A stretch of DNA of 64,000 bases, taken from NCBI RefSeq assembly GCF_027172205.1, contig NC_070614.1:31620501-31684500 (forward strand), written 5' to 3'. The notes below the pieces were generated by a model, which had not been told where the DNA came from, did not search any database, and was given only the letters and a program-made list of their open reading frames with translations. A program made the translations under genes and the position numbers. Shown here one piece after another: positions 45,326 through 54,990 of the stretch; positions within the stretch are counted from its first letter, which is position 1; the number at the start of each line of letters is the position of its first letter. The stretch comes from Podarcis raffonei (taxonomy: Eukaryota; Chordata; Lepidosauria; Squamata; Lacertidae).

Positions 45326-45740
45326 CATCTATTTGTACCCCGCCCATTTGGCTGGGCTTCCCCAGCCACTCTGGGCAGCGTCCAAATAAATAAATAAATA
45401 AATAAATAAACAAATAAATAAATATTAAAATACAGTAATGCATCAAACATTAAAAGCTTCCCTAAACAGGGCTGCCTTAGATGTCTTCTAAAAGTCTGGT
45501 AGTAGACATCTGGTGGGAGGGTGTACCACATGGCGGGTGCCACTTCCGAGAAGGCTCTCCACCTGGTTCCCTGTAACTTGGCTTCTCACAGTGAGGGAAC
45601 CACCAGAAGGCCCTCGGCGCTGGACCTCAGTGTCCAGGTAGAGTGATGAGGGAGCATGCAGCTGTCCCAAACAGGGACCAATCCTGCAACCTAGGCATTA
45701 CCGGCACCATACGCTGACCAGCTGAGCTATCCAGGATGAT
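45225..45740 (-). mobile_element. tRNA-Ile-like SINE split by an L2-type LINE insertion
   Basis: SINE tail at 45225-45281 (GGGGTTGGAAGGGACTCC...ATCTAGTCCA) and SINE head at 45668-45740 (reverse complement GGATAGCTCAGCTGGTCAGC) are separated by 45282-45667. That insert is an L2-type 3' end with an (AAT)n tail and internal (AAAT)n, matching 35850-36345. So the LINE jumped into the SINE, which sits inside the Ngaro-like element. Confidence 0.7.
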
Positions 45741-46317
45741 CCCTAAAGACCCGGAACAGCCTCACCCTGACCCCTGGAGAGGTCCAAGGTGATGTCTGAA
45801 TCATCATCAGAGCCCAGGGATGATTTACCTGCAAGGAGGTGTAAGCATCATCCCTGCTCCGCTTTTTCCTGCCTCTGAAGACGCTTCCTTCTGGAAGAAG
45901 GCACCTGGGGCATCAGCAAGTCATCCTCTGCAGGAGAGGCAAGCTCTGGAGGCATCTGCAAAGGCCCTGTCATAGACTCCAAAAAGAAAAAACCTAAACA
46001 ATGTGAGGAACAGGTGAAACCAATGCTTTGTGCACCATATGGGGACGCTATTCAGGCCAGAAACGCTGCCAGAGGCCATCAAATTATAGGGCCAAGCGGG
46101 CCAAGCCCTAGGATCACCTGCTAGGCCAGACATAAATGTTTCCAATGAGATAACAAACTTGAGGCAGCCCGCCGCCTGTCCAGGTACCCCTGCTTGCCCT
46201 TTAGAGGGAAGCACCTCCTCAAGAAACCCAAAGTTCTTTTTGGGAGCAATATCACAAATGGGCCAAACTACCCAGCAACAAAATAGTCCAAAAGGAGCAG
46301 CTTGTTTTGCTTTGTTA

Positions 46318-46402
46318 TAACAATGGCTAAGTGGGGGATATGAACCCTGTCTCCCAGGTCCTAGTCCTGCACTCTAGCCACTAAGCCACAATGGCTCGTC
46401 TC
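46318..46402 (-). mobile_element. Sauria-type SINE head fragment
   Basis: The reverse complement reads GTGGCTTAGTGGCTAGAG, GCAGGACTAGGACCTGGGAG, GACAGGGTTCATATCC, the Sauria SINE head. It is nested in the Ngaro-like element. Confidence 0.65.
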
Positions 46403-46436
46403 TAAAATGGCAGTCGCCACTATCAGGGCAAAACAA

Positions 46437-46730
46437 ACTTGAAGAAAATAAACTTGTTCAGAAACAGCATAGTTAAAGAGCATACACAGAGTGCTCATTG
46501 GAGGCACAGAGAGCCTCTGGCTCCACTCTGTCTGCCTAAGATATACATTAGCAACAAGTGAGCCTGCAAACAAACAGATAAATTCTTATAGAGAAAGAGA
46601 GTCACATGTCACAGTGACTTAACAATTACTGTACTGCTAACTGTAGCAGGCTAGGCTTGAATGATATGTGCAGGCCGAGCAGGCCGTGAAGGCCTCCCTG
46701 CTTCTGCTCTCTGCCTTTTATAGTCTCATT
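46437..46730. repeat. Unclassified repeat related to 830-1130
   Basis: It shares AATAAACTTGTT, AACAGCATAG and CTGTCTGC phrases in the same order, and is nested in the Ngaro-like element. Confidence 0.4.
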
Positions 46731-47181
46731 GCAATATTAAAGGAACTCAATATAGTGCTCCCGCCCAAGGCTAGATTAAAACTTGGCCAACAGCACTGCA
46801 CGCACCCAAAATAAAGCCAATCTATGGGGATACTATAAATGAAAGTGATTCCAGGTAAGCTGGGAACAGCCCTGACTAGCCCCACAATCAAACAGGCGAA
46901 AATGGGGAAAACCTCTTTGCAAAAGAAAGCCCCTAATGGGGGCTCTCTCCCTATTGGGAAAGGCAAGCCCAGGAGGATTATGCACAGGCAGCGCTCACAG
47001 GTACAGGGAGAATCTTCCCAAAGGGCAGGGTAAGGGGTGGGGTGGGAAATCAAACAGAAAAAAGGGGGGAATTAAATTAATTAAGGGACTAGAGAAGACT
47101 AAAAAGAAGGGGAAAATAAAGAAATGTAACCAGACAATGAGAAGATCGCTCCACTGTCCTCCAGACGGTCCAAGTGCTCCA

Positions 47182-47403
47182 GGTGATCCGTTGCATGCAG
47201 CAAAAGAGAAAGTAGAAGGCTGCATGCAGAGTATTTAAACCTTTTACCCCTCCCACCAAAATTGCAACATAACTTTTCCCCCAGCAACTCGGCAATCCAA
47301 TCAATGCCCCCTGGCCATCTTGGAGAACTTACCCAGCAACAAAGGGGGTGGCTCAGTAGACCCCACCGCAACACGTGCTCTCCCTGAAGGAGAACACGCT
47401 TTT
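47182..47403 (-). repeat. Terminal repeat block at the minus-strand 5' end of the Ngaro-like element
   Basis: This 221-bp block matches 41207-41427, apparently base for base. Confidence 0.92.
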
Positions 47404-49083
47404 CATAAACAATTCATAAACCATCAAAAAGTATACAACCAATGTAAGCATTTCCACATAAATCATAGTAAACAAAAAATAATATCAATAACAGCAATAC
47501 CCCATCCCAAGAGTCTTTTCAGCAGCCTTAGGTGGAGTCAGTCAGGGCCCCAGCCAGGTGGGAAAAGATCTGCAAAGCAAGTAGCAGGTCTTCCAGGACT
47601 CATGTAACAATTTGTTTTTTTAATGAACTTTTTGTTGTAAAGACTCATTGCAACTTCCCTTTTGTTTCAACTTTAAATAATTACATAACATGATTAAAGT
47701 TAGTCATTGAGGTGTCATTGGAATCTCTGTAATTTTTACACTAAAATTATTCAGTGTACAGCATTTGCCCAGTCCTTCTTATTCCTGGCTGAGAATCATG
47801 GCAAGGCTTGCTTTTCCAGCTGTCATTCAGGGTATCTCTATAACCAACAATGGGGACAGAGCACCTCTGCTTCAAGAATTCATTCTGTGTAGGGCACCAA
47901 TGAACAATTTCCTCAAAAAGCAAATTCCACCTTCATAAGGATTTTCTTTAGGGCTACAGAAGTGGATAAATTTTCTCTCTATGCCCCCTCTGATCCCCTC
48001 AATTCATTCTCAGCTCTTGCTAACTGATGCAATTTGCTTTTTAAAAAAAAGTCTGCATGTTAAATGCAAAGATCATGTAACTTTTGTCCATGCAGCGGAG
48101 AATGCACACCCCTTTTCACTGGGCAACTACAAAGGGTTTGTGTATGTGTTAATGGTTAAACTGAAGGGCTTTTCATTTTCCTGACAGATCTGAACTGCAA
48201 CATCTCAGCTTTATTGGCATTATTAAATACTGTCAAAGAGGAATACAAATGTAGGGCAAATGTTTTCCTTTTTAAAATACATATGCACACTTTCAGAAAT
48301 TAGAAGATAGCTTTACTGGCATAAGGTATACATTCACAATATACAGTAGTGGAGAAAGATTACCTAAATGTTAGGGTGATGTGAAATGGAATAAGATGAC
48401 CATTTACTATGTGTTGGATTTTGGAAGGAAGGAAGGAAGTGGGGGAAAGGGAATCAGTGAAATACAAATATTTTATACATAATGGATAAAATATGAAATA
48501 CTCTTTGCCTTGATGGAAATCTTTCTTCTATCAGATAAATATTTGGAGAAATATTCATTTTGAAGGGCAGCCTTTGGATCGGAAGGATCAGCAAATCGTC
48601 CATACAGCTAACATTAGTGTGACTGTTGTCCCAACAAGATAAAATGTCTGCCCTCAAATAGCAATTGAGAAGGACTAAAGAAATAAAGAAATAGCAGGCT
48701 TAAGGGTCCGAATCTGGAGTGGGACTCTAGTGAAGCAGAATAGAGGTACTTTAACCATTTGTTCCCCATAGTGGTCTCCACATCTATTTGCATTAGAAGA
48801 AAAACATCTACTGATATGAATGGGAACATTTATCCCCATAGTCCAGATTGGGAACACAACAAGGGACAAAAGATTACAATTTCTCTAATGTCATGCCAAG
48901 ATTCAAAACCAGATTGGATGCTCTTTACTACCTTTCTAAATAATTCCCCCCCCCTTTCTTTTAGATGATCATCTAGTTTTGACCTTAGGTTCTGTTCAAA
49001 TCTGTGTGACTTCTTAGATATACAACTTGTTCTTTTAACTAAAACATCAGTGGACTGGAATTATACCAGCTCAATTCAAGTTT
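47404..49083. other. Intergenic, nothing recognised
   Basis: AT-rich sequence. Frames of 60-100 codons here lack known motifs. Confidence 0.5.
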
Positions 49084-50017
49084 CTAAATCGACAGCAGAT
49101 TTCTTTTCTTATGGCAAAACCTCTGAAGTGCTGCTGTTATCTCTTTGTTCCTCATGCTATAAATGATCGGGTTCATGAAAGGAGGGACCATTGAATACAA
49201 CACTGCAAGCAAGAAATCCAAGCCTGACGAGGCCCTAAAGGTTGTCCCCAAACAGGCATAGATTCCAGTGAAATAGAACAAGGAGAGCACAGCAAAATGG
49301 GGCAGGCAGGTAGAAAATGCTTTTTGCCTTCCCTTTGCAGAAGGAATAGCAAACACAGCTCTGAAAATGTGCACATAGGAAATGATTGTGAAACAAAAGC
49401 AGCTTATACATATCAGAACAGTAAAAACAAGTGCCCCAGTTTCAATGAGATACGAGGAGTTGGAACAGGAAAGCTTTAGAAGCTGTGGGATTTCACAGAA
49501 GAACTGGTTGATGTTATTGGAGCAGAAAGGGATGATAAATGTGCAGACAGTGTTCAGTGTTGCATCCAAAAACCCAAAGATCCATGCGCTGGTGGCCATT
49601 TTAATACAGACTCCCCTGTTCATTTCTCTCACATAGTTCAGTGGATTGCAGATGGCAACATAACGATCATAGGCCATGACTGTCAAGAGGACGAATTCTG
49701 ATGCCCCAGCCCAAAAGAAGAAGAAGACCTGCGCCATGCATCCATAATATGAAATTCTCTTAGTGTTCATCAGGGAATTAGCCATGGCTTTGGGAACAGT
49801 GACAGAAACTCATATCAATAATATTTAAATTAACCAGGAAAAAGTACATTGGGGTTTGCAGGTGTTTGTTGAGGGCTACAGCAGTTATCACGAGAAGATT
49901 TCCAATCAAAGCTGCCAAGTAGATGAGGAAGAAACCCAAAAAGTATATAATGTGCAGCTCCAGAACATCAGAGAATCCTTTGAGCTGGAACTCATTCACA
50001 AAGCTATGGTTGCTCAT
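49084..50017 (-). pseudogene. Olfactory receptor, family 14-like, with one frameshift
   Basis: The N-terminal part starts at 50017 (MSNHSFVNEFQLKGFSD) and runs through GN and PMYFFLVNLNIIDM. The frame then shifts near 49800-49810, in the stretch after TM2, and continues as VSVTVPKAMANSLMN to the stop at 49084. Alignment with sister genes (D-L-G-S-I-S-V-T) suggests about five bases were lost. The rest is well preserved: MAYDRYVAICNPL, NQFFCEIPQLLKLSC, KAFSTCLPHF, NPIIYSMRNKEI. This single lesion is the only one seen, so inactivation looks young. A product would end soon after TM2. Confidence 0.9.
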
Positions 50018-50336
50018 TTTTTTCTTGGCAAACTGTAGCCAGCCTATAGTTAGTGAAGAAGAAAAATGCTCATTGATACTCTCAATTAATGATTTGAGTC
50101 TGCAAGAGGCATGAACAACTTTGACCCCATGCTTGTCCATCAGTCATAAATAATAGCCCACCAGAGAGTATACAAGCCTCCTGCTTTTAACTGCTTGTTC
50201 TGGACTGAGAAACTGAACGGCTGTGTGCTATGAAACACCTATGTTGGCAGTACAGCCACAATACAAGACTCTGCTAATTTTAGAGTGCCACAACTTGTGC
50301 AGGTTTGGTGTATAAAATATGCACACATATTTTAAG
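50018..50336. other. OR upstream flank, nothing recognised
   Basis: It holds acceptor-like sites before the pseudogene start (GGCTGGCTACAG on the minus strand) and no other feature. Confidence 0.4.
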
Positions 50337-50447
50337 TAGCTTGACAACAATATGTCAGGAGTGCTCTGATGGTGTTTCCTGCTTGGCAGGGGGTTGGACT
50401 CGATGGCCCTTGTGGTCTCTTCCAACTCTATGACTCTATGACTCTAT
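50337..50447 (+). mobile_element. CR1 LINE 3'-end fragment
   Basis: CTTGACAACAATATGTCAGG...GGGGGTTGGACTCGATGGCCC..., then ACTCTATG repeats, matches the last 110 bases of the CR1 at 36360-37300. Confidence 0.85.
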
Positions 50448-52123
50448 ATATTATTCTGGTATACACATTTGCAGTTTTAATGAGATGTGAGAAAATCAAT
50501 ACTGATTTTTGAGGGGTGGGGTGTCATAGAGTTTCCTGCATATGATTTTATCCTAACAATAAATTCATGGCCTCACAACAGTAAAGATGGGTTGGCAACA
50601 GTGGTGAAGGTTTCCTCCATTAATGGATGAACTTCAGTAAAATCACAGCAATAGTCTAGACTGCAATTATTCAGAATTTTCATGGCAACATATGGGATAA
50701 GCTTTGATTTCCTCCACTGTGTGGAAAAACTGAAATGTAAAGCTAGTTCCCTAGATAATTAGAGGAAATTCTTTTTTGACAACTTCAGCTCATCATACAT
50801 TCTGTGTTTGTTCAGTCACAGGTATAAGGTGAATTTTAGCAATATAACTAGTACATTAGAATCTCAAGCTAAGGACTTCTCAAATCCCAGCCATCCTCTC
50901 TTAGATTATTTTCTATTTAACCATGCCAAATATCAAGGATGTGTAACCTGTGTCATTCAATCAGCCCAGCCAGAATGGTCAGGGACAATGGAAGTTGCAA
51001 TCCAGCAACATCTGTAGGGCCATCTATGATCCTATCTAGGGTTCCCATCAATTTTCTCTGAGCTAATGACTTTAGAATAAATTAAAGGAATAAATTATAC
51101 CCATCTAGAATTTATTATCATCTTCTGAATGCAAAGAACTACTTTCCTTATCCAAGGGAAATCCATCTTACCTTGGATCTGCTGCTTATACACATTTGTT
51201 TGGCATATTCCATTCCATTCTCATTCCCATCAGATTATACAACTGCTTGCACTGTGGATCTGGAAAGTATAGCTGGTGTACTGTCTTGCATATGTGAAAG
51301 AAGATTATCCAACATATATTAGGAAAACAGATTATCACGGTGATGCATCCAACAAGAGAAAGGAACAAGATATTATTATTACTATAATTACTGGTTTACT
51401 GTATATATTTCTTCTAAGATTTGTACAATTTTCTCATACTTTCAGTGATCTTTCAGTATTTCTCTATTAAGGTCTTTATATTTATGTAACTTTCACAAAT
51501 TTAACATGAGAAAGGATCTGTCAATTTATCTTCTATAATGAAATAAATGTGATACTGAAATCATCTACATTGTGCTCCAGGTCTCTGCTTCTGATTTCAA
51601 ACTACAGTTGAAGTGTGGGTTTTTTGGGGGGAAGGAAAATTATATATGCTCCTTCTGAAACAGTACTTAGAGATTTCCCCCCCCCCAGGAGCTCAGTCCA
51701 GATTATTTCCAAAGTCCCAAGAGAATGATCATTATGTCTAAATTATTTGAGAGCCAAAGTGAGAAAAACATGTTATGGAATGCCACTGTTTGCAGAGGAC
51801 AAAGGCAAATGTTCAGGATGGAGCTTTCAAATGATCCATCATGAGTGACAAACTCAGCATATTGCTGTCAGATGTGCAGATTGGTCTACAAAGTTATCCT
51901 GAACTGCTTAACTTTGAAATGCAGCTCAAATAAGTTCAAATATTAAAAAGGGGAGATTCCAGACCATGGTCTGAAGTAATGTAATTAAAAGGCATTGTTG
52001 AAGATAATGAGTTCTGGGTCCATCTCATACCTAGATGGAAGACAGCATGGAAATCCTATGTATCACATGATCTTTAGTGTGATCATTGAAGAGTGCCATC
52101 TTGAAAGAAAGGTGGTGTATAAA
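50448..52123. other. Intergenic, with a palindromic-repeat piece at 50925-51010
   Basis: No gene is seen. The last 25 bases (CTTGAAAGAAAGGTGGTGTATAAA) look like an L2-type LINE tail into which the next element inserted. Confidence 0.45.
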
Positions 52124-52624
52124 TGTCAAGGCTTTAGGGGATTCTTATCCCTCCCCTGGCGGCAGCCAAAAAAGCAGATAAAGACGAAGAGTCCTTACCA
52201 CGTAATTTATTCAGTATTCACAGAGAGACAAAGAATGTTGTCTCTATTCAACAATGACATTGCTCCAAGTAAAGTTCCACCCCCCTACATGTCCCCTATT
52301 CGATGTCACTCCTGCATCAGTTAATCTCAGCTTTCTGCCTCTGAGCTCCCTGTTCTAACCCTCAATGCCCATCTGGTCTTGGGAGAGGTGGGGTCAGGAA
52401 TGCTTTCCAAGGACACTGAGTGTGTCAGCTCTCTTTCCCCTGGTGTTTCTCCTTCTTCCTGCTGTTCCTCTTCCAGTATTTCCCAGCTTCTGCCCTCTTC
52501 AGCCTCTGAACTATGCCCTTCTGCAAACCACTGTTCTAAATCTATACTGTCCTCTTGTTCTCGGGAAGGTTCAGGAGAAGGGGGGAGGGCACCATTCTTC
52601 TCCTTTTCAGTCCAGTTCCTGACA
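52124..52624 (-). mobile_element. Solo LTR, 501 bp, 5-bp target duplication (family unknown)
   Basis: The ends are TGTCA and TGACA, and both sides carry ATAAA (52119-52123 and 52625-52629), a 5-bp target duplication typical of several LTR families. An AATAAA on the minus strand near 52209 lies toward the minus-strand 3' end, giving the orientation. It is unrelated to the LTRs at 7.7, 12.8 and 18.8 kb. Frames of 85-127 codons within it are not genes. Confidence 0.72.
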
Positions 52625-54057
52625 ATAAATGTAATAGTGAAATTAAGAAGATTATGGGAACAGCTTCAGATATTCTTATTCTTCCCTCATTTCTCCCCAG
52701 ATATCCTGCTCCATATATCATTCCAGACATTTCATGTCCTTTGGTTTCTCTGCCTTTGGTGAATTCCACCTTTGCAGTGTTCAGTTGCCTATGCTCCCTC
52801 CCTAAGTTCTATTTGGTGCCTTTTTCAACTGGAAAACCTATGACGTACCTGTGACATTGGGGGTGAGATGAGAAGAAGCTGTGCTGCTCCTTTCCTCTAG
52901 TTGTGCTATCATTGTTATGCCACATCAGCCTGCACCCCACCTCTACTCAACTGGTTCCACTTGCTAGCATGAAAGTAAAGGCATTGGAGCAAATGAGAGG
53001 GAGAAATCCATCCCTCTGTTTTTTTTCCAGGGCTATACATTGAGATCACCCTTGAAAAAAAATGTCATTGCTTTGGTAAGTAGAAAAATGTTCATTTTCA
53101 CTCATCTTTAAAATGTGTTTACAGCATCTATACTGAGAAATAAAACTATAGTTCTGCAGTTCTTAAATTTCTGTAGCTTTCAACAATTTCTTCTCTTTTC
53201 AGTAACTCTCAGGTCTACTGTTGTAAATGGATTCCTACTCCGTGTTAAGCAATACCCACATTAATATTATTGCTGACAACCATATTCAATGAATTTATAA
53301 GAAAGTACAGTTTCCTACAGAGTGCAAGGTCAGACTACTACATGGTTAGAGCTGACTTCATACAATCTAGGACTTTGATGCTGCACTACACATCCTCCAA
53401 TAGGGTCTGTGTGATGTGAGCCTTGGATTTTTATGTATATAGGTGACTAATGTCAGTGGAAGATTAAAAGATCATTTTTAAAAATTAATTTTATTTATTT
53501 CATAAAATTTATATTGTGTTTGACTGTAGAAAACTTCAAAGTGAGTTAAAGAAAGAATAAAACAGCAATATTACTAGTAAAAACAATTAAAACATTTTTT
53601 TAATTAAAAAAACCAGAAATAAACTGAAAACACATCGCCATTTCAATCCTCTGTGTAGGCTTATCTAGCCAAAAATATTTTCAGCAGGCATCCAAAAGAG
53701 TACAGTGCAGGCACCTGCCTGATGTCAGTAGGCAGGGAGTTCCACAGTATAGGTGCCACCACACTAGTATATATATATTTCTTACAAATGCAGAACATAT
53801 ATTATGTGGTGCCTGTAACAGTGATGAACTTTTGACAAAATGCATCCGTTGTTACTCATACTCAGGACTGAACTCAAAGGATTCAAATAACTTCAGTGCA
53901 ATAGTTTAAATGGGTGAGGATGACTAGATAGATTGATACATGCATACACATATCTATGTTATGTCCCGTTTCATTCTGGCATTTGCCTATAAAAGTGCAT
54001 TGTTTCTAATTAAACCTCACAGGACTGGATACCGGATTCACAGTGGGAAAAGCTTCC
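52625..54057. other. Intergenic, with an L2/CR1-type LINE fragment at 53490-53770 (minus)
   Basis: On the minus strand 53690-53770 reads like LWNSLPTDIRQVPALYSFGCLLKIFLA, the common CR1-clade C terminus, followed by an AT-rich 3' tail. Elsewhere nothing is recognised. Confidence 0.55.
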
Positions 54058-54990
54058 TTATTTACTGTAAGAAACAATGTACTGAAACATTTTGCAAAGT
54101 GCAACTTTGATGTCCCTGTTCCTCATGGTATAAATAACTGGATTCATCAGTGGAGGTACTACAGAATATAATACAGAAATCACCAGATCCAGATCTGAAG
54201 GTGCACCTGAGACAGGCTTCAAGTAGGCAATGGCACCAGTACTTATAAATAAGGAGACAACAATGAGATGTGGTAGGCAAGTCGAGAAGGCCTTATTCCG
54301 TCCTTGAGTAGTAGGGATTCTGAGCACTGACTTAAAAATCTGCACATAGGAAACAACTATGAAACCAAAACAGGTAAAGACTATAAATGCACTGAAAGCA
54401 ATAACTCCAACTTCAATGAGGTACAAATTATCACAGGAAATTTTCAGCAGTTGTGGGATTTCACAGAAGAACTGGTTGATGATGTTGGAGCAGAAGGTGA
54501 TGGCAAAAGTGCTACCGGTGTGTAAGGCCGAGTAAAGAAGGCCAGCTATCCATGCACTGGCTGCCATCTGGATGCAGGCTTTCCTGCCCATCACTGTCTC
54601 ATAGTGCAGTGGGTCACAGATGGCAACATACCTATCATACGCCATGCCTGTGAGCAAGAACAAATCTGAGATCAAGAAGAAGAACAAAGAATACACTTGT
54701 GCAACACACCCAGAAAATGAAATCTCTCTGGTGTTCCAAAGTGAATTGATCATGGCATTGGGGATGGTGACAGAAATGGAACCAAGGTCAACAACAGATA
54801 AATTCACCAAGAAAAAGTACATGGGGGTATGAAGTTGTTGATCCAGGGAAACTGCTGAGATGATAAGAAAATTTGCTGTCAAGGCTGCCAAGTAAATCAC
54901 TAAAAAAAGAGTGAAGTACAAAACGTTTTGCTCCCAGTTGTCAGAAAAATCCAAGAGAAGAAAAGTAGGAAGGACAGTTGAATTAGGCAT
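54058..54990 (-). CDS. Olfactory receptor, class II, family 14-like (intact, some unusual motif residues)
   Basis: This is a 310-residue single-exon odorant receptor. Motifs: NST glycosylation site at 3-5, AN at 39-40 (sister genes have GN; the asparagine is kept), PMYFF at 56-60, MAYDRYVAICDPL at 116-128 (sisters have NPL or HPL), FCEIPQLLKISC in loop 2, KAFSTCLPHL and NPVIYTMRNRDI. An acceptor-like site (CTCTTATGTATCAG) lies about 30 bases before the start on the minus strand, in a pyrimidine-rich context. The substitutions are compatible with function. Expected role: odorant detection through Golf. Confidence 0.94.
   Translation of the reverse strand: MPNSTVLPTFLLLDFSDNWEQNVLYFTLFLVIYLAALTANFLIISAVSLDQQLHTPMYFFLVNLSVVDLGSISVTIPNAMINSLWNTREISFSGCVAQVYSLFFFLISDLFLLTGMAYDRYVAICDPLHYETVMGRKACIQMAASAWIAGLLYSALHTGSTFAITFCSNIINQFFCEIPQLLKISCDNLYLIEVGVIAFSAFIVFTCFGFIVVSYVQIFKSVLRIPTTQGRNKAFSTCLPHLIVVSLFISTGAIAYLKPVSGAPSDLDLVISVLYSVVPPLMNPVIYTMRNRDIKVALCKMFQYIVSYSK

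Larger units (their letters stand above)
40611..47403 (-). mobile_element. Ngaro-like tyrosine-recombinase retrotransposon (broken fossil, split direct repeats)
   Basis: On the minus strand the order is terminal part A (47402-47182), interior, then B1-A2-B2 as split direct repeats (41852 down to 40611), the layout known for Ngaro/PAT-type elements. Interior parts on the minus strand are reverse-transcriptase-like pieces around 44.0-45.0 kb, a tyrosine recombinase around 42.5-43.07 kb and an SGNH hydrolase frame at 41887-42483. The interior is broken many times and carries nested SINE and LINE copies. The terminal repeats are nearly identical (one difference in 428 bp, none seen in 221 bp), indicating a recent last mobilisation or repeat homogenisation. 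Confidence 0.8.

Noticed and set aside
52365-52854. Frames of 85-127 codons on the plus strand
   Set aside because: They lie largely in the solo LTR and read on its non-coding strand.
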